A stretch of DNA of 64,000 nt from Rhynchopus euleeides. Its lineage: Eukaryota; Euglenozoa; Diplonemea; Diplonemida; Diplonemidae. Below, piece by piece: positions 50,673 to 60,917 of this stretch; within the stretch, counting starts at the first letter, position 1, and the number at the start of each line of letters is the position of its first letter. The stretch is taken from NCBI GenBank assembly GCA_963210315.1, contig OY723292.1, positions 992,001 to 1,056,000 on the forward strand, given 5' to 3'. The notes under the pieces were generated by a model that saw only the letters and a list, made by a program, of their open reading frames with translations, was not told the DNA's origin and searched no databases. Made by a program: the position numbers and the translations under genes.

Positions 50673-53027
50673 CCCCCCCCCCCCCCCCCTCCCCCCTTCC
50701 CCCCCTCCCCCCCTTCCATTTTTGTCTATTTTTGATCTATGTTGATACCCCCTGTCGTTCTGAAGAACAGCCCTCCATCCCCTGAAAAAAATCGCCGAGG
50801 GAAGCTGTGCCGAAGAGCTACGTTAAAAATGGGGAGGCTTCTAAACAGGGACCCCCCCCCCCCCCCACTCATCGAAGAATCGCATATCTCGGCTTGTTTC
50901 GGGGGATGGGACTGTTCTGGGCGCCAGGGGGCGCCGTGGCACTGAGTCAAAAACCTGTGTCGGTGGTTCTCATCTATTTTGATAAGGCAGCTCAATTTTC
51001 TGCACTTCTGGACACGGACCCGGCATATGTGCGAATGTTTGTGTGGCATTGATCAGGGTTTTCTTGAGCAGGGTAATCCCTGCGCTGATCACCACACCGC
51101 TTGTTTTCCCGCCACTATCTGCCTTGTGTGGCCTGCGTTAGATTTATCCCTCACACCTTTCGGAATCGTTTTTTTTGTGCTTATCTAGGGATTCTTTCTG
51201 TGTTCGAACGAACACCAGATTTTTTTTGATATCGCCTCCTCTCTTTGAAAAATTCGCTCTTAAAATACGTATTTGCTATTTGGCATAGTTTTACGGTGTT
51301 ACAACGCGGCAGTTGTTCCCCACCCCCCCCCCCCCAACACAGCACCAGATACTGCACACCACCCTGCACAACGTGTGAAAGGGAAGAGTGGACTTGACTC
51401 GCTGCACGCCTTGCTTTCCCCAATTTCACAAAAAAAAACCCCTCCTCCTCCTCCTCCTCCCCCAGCAGGCTTACAAAAAAAATACCGCCAGTCCATCTGA
51501 TTCATCCTTCTTTTCAAACAGTACATGAACGCCCCCCTTCCCCCCTCCCTAACACAGCACATATGCACCTCAGCAGGGCGACACCCCCACCCGCTATATG
51601 TGGGTTTGCCAGAGGCAAAGATGAAGGGGAGCTTCGATGCGTCCCTTCCATACCTCGCTGCGATCCGCAAGGGTCGCATGGCCTCTCGGGGGTGGGTTTG
51701 GGTGACACTCAGAGTCATGCCAGTGGTGCCGAGGCTGTGTTGTGATGCGAGGGCGGAGAGAGGGTGGGAGGGAGAGGGCGTGTGTTCCCGCTGAGAGAAG
51801 AGGCTTTCCACGAGGACAAGAAAAAAAACAAACGGCGGATTTTTTTTGAGGGCATTGTTCGATTCAGCACACTTCGATGTGAGCGGAAGTACAAAATATA
51901 GCGGCAAGGTGGCCCGTGCGTGGCCCCTGCGCGCTCCCCTCCACCCCCCTTTTTCAACTTCTTCCCGAAGCTGAAATGGGGGGGGGGGGGGGAGGGGGAG
52001 CCGCCATCAAAAAGCGCATGCAAGTTAACAGCGTGCACGCCACAGCCCCCTTATCCCCCCATACCCCCCGTAGAAGCCAAAATAAAGAGAATCGTTATCA
52101 CAACCCGAGAGGGGCGACGTGAGTGAAGGCGACATGATGGGTCGTGGTGGACATCGTGTCGGGGAGGGGGTGGTGGTGGGGGCAAAGGGGGTGTGTGATT
52201 GGATGCGCATTCTGACACTACTGGAAAAAGAAGAAAATGCAACATTCAACCCTGCGCGTGTGTGGCAGGGGAGGAGATCACGCCAGGAGCCTGCAGGGCT
52301 CTCGTGTGATCTGCTCCACTGCAAAATGATTCACGTGCGTGCGTCTTGCATCTGAAGAGCTTGCTCTGATGTTTGCTTCAGGATGGCAGCATCCAGCGCC
52401 ACGCTGTGAGTCACTCGTGTGCCAGTGTGTCTCGCGGGGTGTGTGTGTGTGTTGCAATGGAGACCCCACATCAAGAGCAAAAATGCGTGCTCGGTGTCCT
52501 CTCCAGATTTCCTTCTTCTGTTCGCTCTCCGTGCATCCTCGCCCTACCCCCCAACCCCCCAACCCCCTCCCCTTTCCGCCATCCCCCCCCACTCACTCAC
52601 CATCTGCCAGCTAAATAGGGAGACGGTATTGATGGTAAATTCCCAGACACCCCACACCCCCCACCACCCCTTTATATTATTACCGGTTTGCAGCATAAGC
52701 TGCAGTGAATCAAAACAATTTGTCGTTAAAAGGTGGTGCATGGCGTGGCTGGACTCCCCTCCGCCCCGCCCCACCCCACCCACCCCCACCCCCCACCCCC
52801 CTGCGGCCCAGCTCTCATCTTGCATGTGATCTCTCTCTCTTAATATCTCTCTGGGGGCCTTCGCTACGGGGTGGTCGTCAGTGCATTTTTTGGTGCATTT
52901 CCTGTTGAACTAGCTGAAAAACTGACGAAGATTGACGAAGGATAACGACCAGCGAAGACCCCCCCCCCCCTCTCTCTCGTCTGATCCCCGTAACCAGCAT
53001 GCCCCGCATTTATTTCTCACGGCCCTG
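50673..53027. other. Long intergenic stretch
   Basis: Many C runs (50673-50689, 50856-50868, 51323-51336) and G runs (51977-51993), a CTC microsatellite (51443-51460), and a MITE at 52853-52965. No gene is convincingly supported. The frame around 51621-51794 has some coding character but no partner exons. Confidence 0.4.
52853..52965. mobile_element. MITE, GGGGGTCTTCGCT family, copy 2 (inverted)
   Basis: Reverse-complement relative of 20781-20891, about 113 bp, with the same AATGCACC core and TAACGACCAGCGAAGACCCCC end. Confidence 0.75.
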
Positions 53028-53048
53028 CCTTGGATGCATCGAATGCCC

Positions 53049-53786
53049 TTATTCAACTTTACGTGGCGAGCGGCAAAGGTGACGACCAGTGGGCCCAGCG
53101 CCACGCATGCCCAGACACTGAACCCAAACAGTGGCTACACACGATTCCCACACACGGTTGTCTGCGGTGAGGAAAAGAGACACCCTTAGGTCTCTGCAAA
53201 AACCTGCCGCTGGTTAGCAACCTGGGGCGCCACCCCCTAAAGTGTGAGGAGACCCGGTGGCTCAAGAAGGGTTTCCGGATCCCACGCGGAGTGAGGGTAA
53301 CTAGCTAGTCTTTACCCATGGGAAGACATTGTGTGTAATGCACTCCTACGTGTTTCCAACCTTTTCGGACTTTCATCCCGTCCCCCCACGTAGTGCGAGT
53401 CCTATACGCGTCCTGAACGTACTAGGGCCACTCCCACCTGTACGTTACACTGTGTGAAACAGAGACGCAACTGCGGTGGTCTGACCTCCGTCTATGACAG
53501 AAGGGAGGCGGGCTACTCCGGCCCGGAAGCCCGCGCAGGGGGTCGCCGTGGAGGACACAGGACGAGGGGCGCCCGGCCCCCATTGGAGGTCTTGGGATCT
53601 CGGTTCTTTGGGCTCAGGGTTCCCCCTTCATAGACCAGGTCACCACCCCGGCTATTCCGGCTCCATGCACAAGGCATTTCAGCACCGAGGTAACCACCCC
53701 ACCGCTGACTCTGTTCACCCCCCGCGCAGTGCAATGCGAGGGGATTAGCAGGGGCGCCACGTGCAGGCGTCAGGCGGCTTTAACCC
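53049..53786. mobile_element. Possible short retroposon with 21-bp target duplication
   Basis: A 21-bp direct repeat beginning CCTTGGATGCATCG occurs at 53028-53048 and 53787-53807 and encloses 738 bp. A long exact duplication without inverted ends fits target-primed reverse transcription (a truncated non-LTR element or SINE). There is no poly-A or coding sequence to confirm this. Confidence 0.5.
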
Positions 53787-53807
53787 CCTTGGATGCATCG
53801 AATGCCC

Positions 53808-54533
53808 ATTCTTCTGCAGATTGCCCACCCTCCGCAAAGGGCAGTTAGGGTGGGCGGCAGTTAATTTTGCGCCCTGCCATCCCAAGGCGTGCCGTGTGGC
53901 GTTCCGTGAGGGGTTATCCCGTTCTGTGCGCCTGCGACACCAAGAGTGCGGGTGGTGGGGCTTCACTCTGCTAGAGGGGCGCAGAAATGCGGGATTCACC
54001 TCTCCTTGCTCGCCTTGCGGCACAACTGGCACGCTTCGCACAGAGGCGGGAGTGAGTGGAGGGGAGGATGTGACGTTCCTCCGCCTCCTGCTTTTGGGCA
54101 TTCATCATTGGTCTGCATGCCGCCGGGCGCAGCATTGCCAAGAGGGATTTTTTTTTGCATAGGATGCCCAGTTATATTTGCGTGCGTGATTTCCTGCCGT
54201 GTCGGGTTCCTCAGAAGAGGGACAAAAGGATACCTTCATGATTCGCTCTAAAGTGCAGAAAAGTGGGCCGCCTAGCAATATAGGTTGCAAACCTGACTCA
54301 CTTTGGCACAGAGAAGTGAAGGCCCTCCCACAAGACACAGAGAGCCCAACATCAGGCTGTGGCACAGCGGGGATGTGTTCGGCTTTTTTTTTGGAGGGGT
54401 TTGTTTTTATACCCCCTCACCCCTCCGCCTGCGTGCGTCATATGTGAGTGAAAAAAAAACAGCATCCCAAAGCAGGCTTTGCAGTCATGATTGCACAGAC
54501 ACTGACTGATCGCCTCCTTTCCCCCCCCCCCCC
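53808..54533. other. Intergenic
   Basis: No gene supported. Near 54246-54325 lies sequence with AAGTGCAGAAAAGTG and GTGAAGGCCCTCCC, related to a stretch at 63272-63310, so it is probably another degenerate MITE. It ends in a C run (54521-54533). Confidence 0.4.
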
Positions 54534-54974
54534 CAGTGTAGGTATAATACAGGTCCCCAAAATCTGCATCCTGTTTAATACAGTTTAATACAGGTTTAAT
54601 ACAGTTTAAGACAGTTTATTACCGGTCCTGAAACCATTATTACCGGTTTCCTGCAGAAAGTCCATAAGTCAAGAGGTAATAATAAACCACTTTACGAGAC
54701 TTAAAGGCGATATTATTGACCATTCGGTAATTAAAAAGTTTTTATCAAAACTAGGAAATAAAGCAGTCACAGGAATATAGCCTGGGTTTAGTGACTTCGT
54801 CCATTATTTACACTCAGCTTTCTTATTACCGCAATATTGAGGGCAATAATGGAAATCTTTATTTCCTGGAAAAAGCGGCTGGGGGCAGGGGCGGTGTGGG
54901 GGCGAGGTCCTGGCCAGTTTGCTTGATCCACATTGCTCCTACTCGCTACAACACTTCACAGGGGCTAGAGGGCA

Positions 54975-56015
54975 TCACCTCGGCAGGTTGACGTTCAGAT
55001 CCACAGTCACCCTGCTCTGGCTTGGCGCTCCCGTCGTCGTCCCCTGTGCAGGCTGGCTTGACATCATGTGCGCGACGTTCCGCTGGTGTGTCGTGGATGC
55101 ATCAAGGTAGAGCTGCGGCGTCGATTCTCCGCGCCAGCCGAAATGCCTGCGGAGATCCATGGTGGACGCGCCGCCATTGGCCGCTGCCAGCGCGGCGGAG
55201 CGTCTCATGCTGTGCCCGGTGTATCCCTCCGGGTCCTTTTCCAGGCACAGCGCAATCTTCCGTGGCAGCCCGTAGAATTGGTTTCGCCCGATGGGCGAAG
55301 CGAGGAACGCGCTGCCGGCCTTGTTGATGCGTCTTGCGACAGGCCCCGTCACGAGGTCCGACAGAGAGAGGTGGGCCAGATGGGCCTTGAGGACGTCGTA
55401 GAACACAGCTTCTTCGTTCAGCATCTTGGGGACCACAAACGACCGTTCAATCGCGACGCTTCCCTGCTTTGCACCGTAGAACTTCACGCTGATCTGCTCA
55501 TCTTGGACGGTGATGTTTTCGATCGACAGGTTGCGGAGTTCAACGCAGCGCATCCCACCGAAGAAGGCCAGCACCACAAGCGCACGATCCTGCTTGCTCG
55601 CCAGCGACCCGGTGCCCTTGTCCATGTAGTCCTGCAGTTCTTGAAAAGAGAAGGTTTTGGCTTGTTTGGTGGTGTAGCCCTTTGTTTGATTCTTCACGTA
55701 CTGGTGGAGGCGTGGCATCTTTGTCTTGATCATGTTCCCGTGGACAATCTTGACCTTGAAGTTGATGATGGAGTAGTAGTTCCAGATTGACGATGCGGCA
55801 GAACCCCCCTGCAGCTTGGCCTTGAGATAGCCCTTGATGTGCTTCTCGGAGTAGATTGTCTTCATGGAACGAACCCGGGGAGCCTCCTCAGCGACGTACG
55901 CCTCGAAGTCAGTCAGTCGATCGGTGTATGCCTTCCTGCTGCGGACTGGCATGAGGTCACCGTCACTTGATGTGCTGCTGCTGCTGTCGCTGTCATGATC
56001 GGCGGCGCGGGGCAT
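54975..56015 (-). CDS. Tyrosine recombinase (Crypton-like)
   Basis: 346 residues, uninterrupted. It would cut and rejoin DNA through a covalent phosphotyrosine. The catalytic set is visible: Arg156 in GGMRCVELRNL, a probable beta-hairpin Lys183 (GAKQGS), H268-S-M-R271 (HxxR), Trp294 in HFGW (His/Trp position), and nucleophile Tyr303 in QLYLDAS. Residues ~25-135 form a SAM-like core-binding domain. It resembles eukaryotic Crypton-type recombinases. No reverse transcriptase is nearby, so a DIRS or Ngaro origin is not supported. It appears functional by residues and is transcribed opposite to all host genes in the window. Confidence 0.9.
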   Translation of the reverse strand: MPRAADHDSDSSSSTSSDGDLMPVRSRKAYTDRLTDFEAYVAEEAPRVRSMKTIYSEKHIKGYLKAKLQGGSAASSIWNYYSIINFKVKIVHGNMIKTKMPRLHQYVKNQTKGYTTKQAKTFSFQELQDYMDKGTGSLASKQDRALVVLAFFGGMRCVELRNLSIENITVQDEQISVKFYGAKQGSVAIERSFVVPKMLNEEAVFYDVLKAHLAHLSLSDLVTGPVARRINKAGSAFLASPIGRNQFYGLPRKIALCLEKDPEGYTGHSMRRSAALAAANGGASTMDLRRHFGWRGESTPQLYLDASTTHQRNVAHMMSSQPAQGTTTGAPSQSRVTVDLNVNLPR

Positions 56016-56139
56016 GATGTGTGTGATGTTGCGTGATCTGTGGAGGTTGTGGCTCTGGTACTACGGAGGCTTTCTGCAGGTAACCGATTATAATGGTTTC
56101 AGGACCGTTAACAAACTACCATATAACCGGTCCTAATTG

Positions 56140-56305
56140 AGTACTTTCTGGATTTCGGGAAATTACGTCCCCTCAGCAAGGTACTCGGGTGTTTTTGTTC
56201 CCCTCGGGAAGGCCCTCGGGCTTCGCCCTCGGGCCTTCCCTCGGGGAACAAAACACCCTCGGACCTTGCTTCGGGGACGTAATTACCCTCAATCCATAAA
56301 GTACT
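56140..56305. repeat. Long foldback palindrome
   Basis: About 165 bp folding on itself, with AGTACTTTCTGGATT and AATCCATAAAGTACT at the outside and a CCCTCGGGCTTCGCCCTCGGG centre. The arms contain GGGGAACAAAA/TTTTGTTCCCC. It lies between the recombinase and the BED-finger frame and may be a MITE or a transcription boundary. Confidence 0.8.
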
Positions 56306-56331
56306 TTATTATTACCGGTAATAAATAGCTA

Positions 56332-56766
56332 TTAATACAGGTTTTGTACACTATAGTACCCTTGTGTGCAGGTCATGGGGGCAGAGGGGGTGTCGCTTCT
56401 TTGGAGAGGGGGCCCGGCCTGGAAGTAGGGGTTCTCTACAACACGGCTGAAGATGAACCGACACCAGGCGATGTCGATCATTGCCCTCTCGCTGGCTGAG
56501 GGCAGGGGAACACCGAGCGCCATCCGCTTCGCCGGTCCTGGGCCGTCAGTCCCCGGGGCCTTCCTCTTCGGGGTGGTGGTGGGGGCGTCCGTGGCCTTCT
56601 GCTTCACGGCCTCGGGGGCCTTCTCGCAGCCCCGCAGGTGGCTCTTGAGCCGCGATGCGGACTTCCCCGAGGCGCGCAAGCCACAGTGCTTGCACTTCGT
56701 CGCCTCGGTGAACTCACCGTGGCTCCAGCAGGCAGGACGTCCCCCCGACATTTTTCCCAGGTGCAA
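56332..56766 (-). CDS. BED zinc-finger protein, hAT transposase N-terminal fragment
   Basis: 144 residues. A BED-type finger uses C25, C28, H43 and C47 (KCKHCGL..HLRGC). A Lys/Pro linker follows, then AMIDIAWCRFIFSRVVENPYFQ, which matches the hAT transposase pattern A.ARF.y..g.pF..VE.PyF. The frame then stops, so the catalytic RNase-H and dimerisation parts are missing. It could be a remnant of the element's own hAT transposase or a stand-alone DNA-binding protein that recognises the repeated ends. Confidence 0.72.
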   Translation of the reverse strand: MHLGKMSGGRPACWSHGEFTEATKCKHCGLRASGKSASRLKSHLRGCEKAPEAVKQKATDAPTTTPKRKAPGTDGPGPAKRMALGVPLPSASERAMIDIAWCRFIFSRVVENPYFQAGPPLQRSDTPSAPMTCTQGYYSVQNLY

Positions 56767-57269
56767 ATTTCTCGGGCGCGCTTCGCGCGCCCGAGACTAC
56801 GCGGAGATGGCCACTCGCATACGCTCAAGGACTTGCGAGACAGGCACACGCTACAGGGGGGGTCTGGGGGGCGGAGCCCCCCAGCCGCCGGAGGCCACGG
56901 TAGTGAGCATCTGTTCCTTGCACGTGTCAACGACTTGCTGCACGAACTTGACAGACAGCTCTTAGACTCAAGGCGGCTCTGCACCGGGGCTGAACATGCT
57001 CCCCAGCCAGGAGACCCCATTCCTACTGGTCCCCAGGGAAATCTCCCCCCGCCCCCGCTAAAAGTGACCCCCCAGGGGGCCCAAACTGCGGGGGGGGGTC
57101 TTTGACCCCCCCCCGACCCCCCTTAGATTAGGCCCTGTGATGGATAATCCTCCTGTGTGGGGGTCTGTGTGGTGCCGTACCTGCAGTGACAAACGTACCT
57201 TGTACTAAACTCAAAAAGCGCCGAGTTTAATACAGTTTAATACAGTTTAATACAAACGTGTTTAATACA

Positions 57270-57477
57270 CACGGTGGACTCCAGCCACCCTAGCGGGAGT
57301 CTGGGAGCGGGAGTCTGAGAGGGTGTCTTTTTCTGCAGTATGTACTGGAGACTCCCGCTAGCGGGAGTCTATTTTCCAGCTAATTTAGGCTAAAGACTCC
57401 CGCTAGCGGGAGTCCGAGACTCCCGCTAGTAGAGACTCCCGAAAAGGGTTACCCTACCCCCGCTGGAGTCCACCGTG
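57270..57477. mobile_element. MITE, CACGGTGGACTCC family, copy 2
   Basis: 208 bp, ends CACGGTGGACTCCAGCC and GCTGGAGTCCACCGTG, with internal repeats of GACTCCCGCTAGCGGGAGTC. Inserted between GTTTAATACAG repeats of the composite element. Confidence 0.85.
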
Positions 57478-58485
57478 CAGTTTAATACAGGGCCTGCCTA
57501 CACTGCCCCCCCCCCCCCCCCCTGCCCCGTGACTGGGGTTTCTGGTCCCGCGCAAGCATGCATGCTTTTTTTTCTCTCGGGGTTTTTTGGCGCACGAACA
57601 CCGCCTCGTCTTTACCCCCCGCCCCCCCCTTTTCTTTGCTATAATTTTCCCGCGACCTGTCCCAGGTGGCGGGGGAACAAACGCTTAGCCGCAGAGGGTG
57701 CATAAGCTCGCTGCGGGCCTCCCTTGCATCAGAAGGGAGGACAACCTGACAACTGGCACGGTATTCCTTCCCTGACTCCCCCCAATCCTCGTTGACAGCA
57801 TCCTTCGGACCCTGCAGGGGGGCCGTGTTATGTGCCGTATTTCTGTTTCTGAAGATTTGTTTGAATCCAATGACAAGACACCACCCTATCATCTTCCTTT
57901 ATCCCTTATAACATCAGCCATCCCGGGGGTGGCTGGCCCAGCTCGGATGTCACTGCGTCCCGCCACCGCCACACGTCTTCAACCAACCTCCCCCACATGT
58001 TTATTACCCTATACGCAAATCTGATTGCGACCCCCACCCCCCATTTGCATTTCCATTGTCTCCCTGCCCCCCACCCCCTTTCGGGAATCAGAAGAAATAA
58101 AAGATTAAAAATGAACAGAAAAATTCAGGAAAAACAAGAATGATATTAACGGGGGGGTGATGGTGTGTCTTTCCGGCTGCAGTGCCGAAAAACGGCGCGT
58201 TCTTGGGGCACACAGTTCCTTCTATTTGCGGGAGGAATAAAAATAAACGCCGAACTTCTTGCCGAACGGTTTGCCAATATCGGAGATTACCCATCACCAC
58301 CACCCCCCCCCCCCCAAGAAATGAAACAACAGGCGCACTGCCAGCCCCAGCAGAAGAGGGCTGGCAGAGAAAACATCGGACCTGTTGGTCGGCAGTTGAT
58401 CGACCCCTCCCCTTGCCTGCCCATTCTGAGTAGAGAGTGGAGCTCGGCCCACACAGCAAAACGCTAAATATACCACCGTTCAAAG

Positions 58486-58586
58486 AGGGCCCTCGCTACC
58501 AGATGTGACTGAGTGAGAAACGGTGAGCGACAGCCCCACTTCCCCTCACTACGACGAGCTGTCACTGGGTTGCGTGGGGCCCCCCC
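58486..58586. mobile_element. MITE, GGGCCTTCGCTACCAG family, copy 1
   Basis: Imperfect inverted ends GGGCCCTCGCTACCAG and CTGGGTTGCGTGGGGCCC. The interior CACTTCCCCTCACT block is shared with 60211-60320. Confidence 0.6.
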
Positions 58587-58693
58587 AAAAACTGTTCAAA
58601 CTTTTTTTTTGGTTCAAACCTTTCAAACCTGCCCCCCTCCCCCCACTCTGCGGGTACCCCCCCCCCCCCCCCTTGCACCGAGCGCCTGGCATA

Positions 58694-58905
58694 CACGGTG
58701 GACTCCCACCCCCTGGAGCGGGGGTCTGGGGCGGGGGTCTGGGCGAGTGGGGGTCTGGACCCCCGCTAGCGGGAGTCTGCCCTGCTATTTTTGGTGCCCA
58801 GACGACCCCCGCGAGCGGGGTCCATACCCCCGCTCGCGGGGGTCTGGACCCCCGATATTCCGATATCCCAAAAAGGTGCACCCTGACGTGTGGGAGTCCA
58901 CCGTG
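58694..58905. mobile_element. MITE, CACGGTGGACTCC family, copy 3
   Basis: 212 bp, ends CACGGTGGACTCC and GGAGTCCACCGTG, flanked by TA (58692-58693 and 58906-58907). The interior is made of inverted GGGGGTCTGG/CCAGACCCCC-like blocks. Confidence 0.85.
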
Positions 58906-59185
58906 TAAGACACATCGGAGGTGTCCGTGTGTGTGTGGGGTATTCGAGAGAGGGTGCCTCGGATGTGCAAAACAAAGAGAGGGGCTAGTCGTCGCAGGTG
59001 ACCCCAGCCCTCCGCCCCCCTGCGCCACCCCCACACCCTTTGCCTCCGCTTTTTTTTGACAGCCATACCACGACCACCTCCCCCCCCACCCACCCTCACT
59101 ACCCCCCCCCCCCCCCACCCCCTCACTTGACACCCGCAGGTTACTCCAATTCATACACACCTCCTTCTATCCCCTCTTCTTGCAA

Positions 59186-59956
59186 ATGCCGGTTGTCGTT
59201 GCGAGACATGGCGAACGGACAGACTTTGTCGACCCTGCCACTTGGTACGGCAGCAAGGCGGGTAAGGTGCGGCCCTGGGACCCACCTCTCACCACACGGG
59301 GGCGGGAGCAGGCGCGCGAGATGGGGCGGCGCCTCCGCCTGAAGCTGCGCGACATGCGGCTCCCCGATGTGCAGGCGGTGTACGCAAGCCCCTTCATCCG
59401 CACCATCCAGACTGCGGAAGAGGCTATAAAAGGAATGGGCTTGGACACCACCATGCGCATCTGCCCCGAGGACGGACTGCTCGAGCTGATGTCCGACGAG
59501 TGGATCCGCTCCTGGGGCCTCCCCGAGAGCACAGGCGAGTGGGGTGGGCCCCCCGCCTTCCGAGGCAAGACAGTCGACGAGGGCGTCCTCCACCCCGACA
59601 CCCTCCTGGGGCCTGGCGTGTGGGCGCACACCCCGGGGCACCTCCACAAGCATGTGTCCCCGCTGGTGGACCCCAACTACCCATCCATCAGCACCATCAG
59701 GCGGGAGGGGCTGCGGTGGGGCGTGCTGGAGAACTGGGGGTCCCACAAGGACCGCGTGGGTGATGCCGTGAAGCAGCTGGAGAAGCGGCACCCTCTCGGC
59801 ACGATTCTTTGCGTGTCGCACGGCGCCCCGGTTGGGGCGTTCTACCAGTATGCGTCGAAGAAGAAGGAGCATCCCAGTGTTGGGTACGTTGCGCATTTCA
59901 TATACAGCCGTGACCCCAAAACCCGCAACTGGCGTGTCCATGATATCGTCAGCTGA
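59186..59956 (+). CDS. Histidine phosphatase superfamily protein (RHGER type)
   Basis: 256 residues, no intron in the coding part. Phosphohistidine-intermediate phosphatase. The N-terminal catalytic motif is RHGER (residues 7-11, His8 the nucleophile). The second Arg is in YASPFIRTIQTA, an acid/base region lies around CPEDGLLELM, and the second His is in VSHGAP. The RHGER form is that of the UBASH3/Sts and TFIIIC-tau55 branch, whose members act on phosphoproteins or other phosphoesters; the substrate here is unknown. No SH3 or UBA domain is present. Start chosen at the ATG directly before the catalytic strand, as is usual for the family. Confidence 0.9.
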   Translation: MPVVVARHGERTDFVDPATWYGSKAGKVRPWDPPLTTRGREQAREMGRRLRLKLRDMRLPDVQAVYASPFIRTIQTAEEAIKGMGLDTTMRICPEDGLLELMSDEWIRSWGLPESTGEWGGPPAFRGKTVDEGVLHPDTLLGPGVWAHTPGHLHKHVSPLVDPNYPSISTIRREGLRWGVLENWGSHKDRVGDAVKQLEKRHPLGTILCVSHGAPVGAFYQYASKKKEHPSVGYVAHFIYSRDPKTRNWRVHDIVS

Positions 59957-60917
59957 GGCGGTTGGGGTGTGGCAGAGGAGGAGGTGGGGGGAGGAGGAGG
60001 AGGAGGAAATGCATCCACCTCTCACCACCACTCTCGGAACGAAGGCTGCTCCTGTTTTGGGGCGTAGTGTTGTGCTGGCCTTGCCCAGCCAGGGGTTAGG
60101 CGGGGCGGAGTGTGTCTCGGTGCGTTGGAGGGAGCTGCCTGTCAACCTAGCCCGCAGGCAGCTTCGCAATGCGCGCTGAAATTTTTGAGGCATATCGGAT
60201 GCGAGCCTGTGGGAGGCCTTCGCTACCAGGTGTGACTGAGTGAGAAGAAGTGAGCCACAGCCCACTTCCCCTCACTGGCTGACGAGCTGTGACCAGCTGT
60301 GACTGGTAGCGAGGGCCCCCTGTGGGGGGAAAAAATGGTAATCCAACTGGAAAGAAAGCCTTTGCCGAAGGTTTCCCCCACACACACACACACATAAGGC
60401 ATTGTCTGACCCCCATAGCGAAAGCGGGTGCGGGGGATGAACATTGCCTTGATCTTCGAAACACCGCCTTCCCTCCTGACCTGTAGTGCACGGGTCTGGC
60501 GCCTTCCAGCACCTCATCTTGCCCTGTTGTGCGGAAGAGACGAAGAATGCCGGTGTATTTGTTACTGCGTGCAGAAGGGGGGGGCGGGGAGTTCCTATAT
60601 TCACTTCTGAAGAACCGAAGCTGCTTATTGCGTGGCAGACTGAAAATACAAAAAAGAACCACACAAGACAGACCCGCAGCTCCGCAGCAGCCCCCCAACC
60701 TTCTTCCCCCCGTGGTCAGCCCAAAATAGGCCACCCGTCATCAATACACTCTCTGTGCTGCTCATTGAATTTTGTGCACCACACCCCACCCCCGCCACAC
60801 CACGCTATCCCCCCGCAGGAGCTACCTCACACAAGCCCACCCACTCTTGGGAATACCGCCCCCCTTTCCCCATTCTCGAGCGGGGGTCGGGAGGGATTAC
60901 ACAGCCGCCAGCAGGGC
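59957..60917. other. Intergenic
   Basis: GGA microsatellite (59983-60007), a MITE (60211-60320) and a CCCCCGCAG acceptor-like site ending near 60819 before the kinase start. No gene seen. Confidence 0.4.
60211..60320. mobile_element. MITE, GGGCCTTCGCTACCAG family, copy 2
   Basis: About 110 bp with inverted ends AGGCCTTCGCTACCAG and CTGGTAGCGAGGGCC. Related to 58486-58586. Confidence 0.7.

Larger units (their letters stand above)
54534..57505. mobile_element. Composite TIR element carrying a tyrosine recombinase and a BED-finger fragment
   Basis: Inverted ends CAGTGTAGG and CCTACACTG sit between C runs, so 8-bp flanking CCCCCCCC duplications (54526-54533 and 57506-57513) are possible but cannot be proved in a homopolymer. 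Both subterminal regions carry repeated GTTTAATACAG units (left ~54570-54620, right ~57226-57268 and 57478-57490). Inside: the recombinase gene (54975-56015, minus), a foldback (about 56140-56305), a BED-finger frame (56332-56766, minus), the TTCG hairpin and GC-rich repeat (56776-56918), and a nested MITE (57270-57477). The flanks are AT-richer than host DNA. Confidence 0.75.
57514..59185. other. Intergenic with MITEs
   Basis: No gene supported. Holds two MITEs (58486-58586 and 58694-58905) and several C runs. A GACACCCGCAG acceptor-like site (ending 59140) just before the phosphatase start may end a 5'-UTR intron. Confidence 0.4.

Noticed and set aside
54975-56015. DIRS- or Ngaro-type retrotransposon
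   Set aside because: No reverse transcriptase or RNase H frame within several kb of the recombinase.
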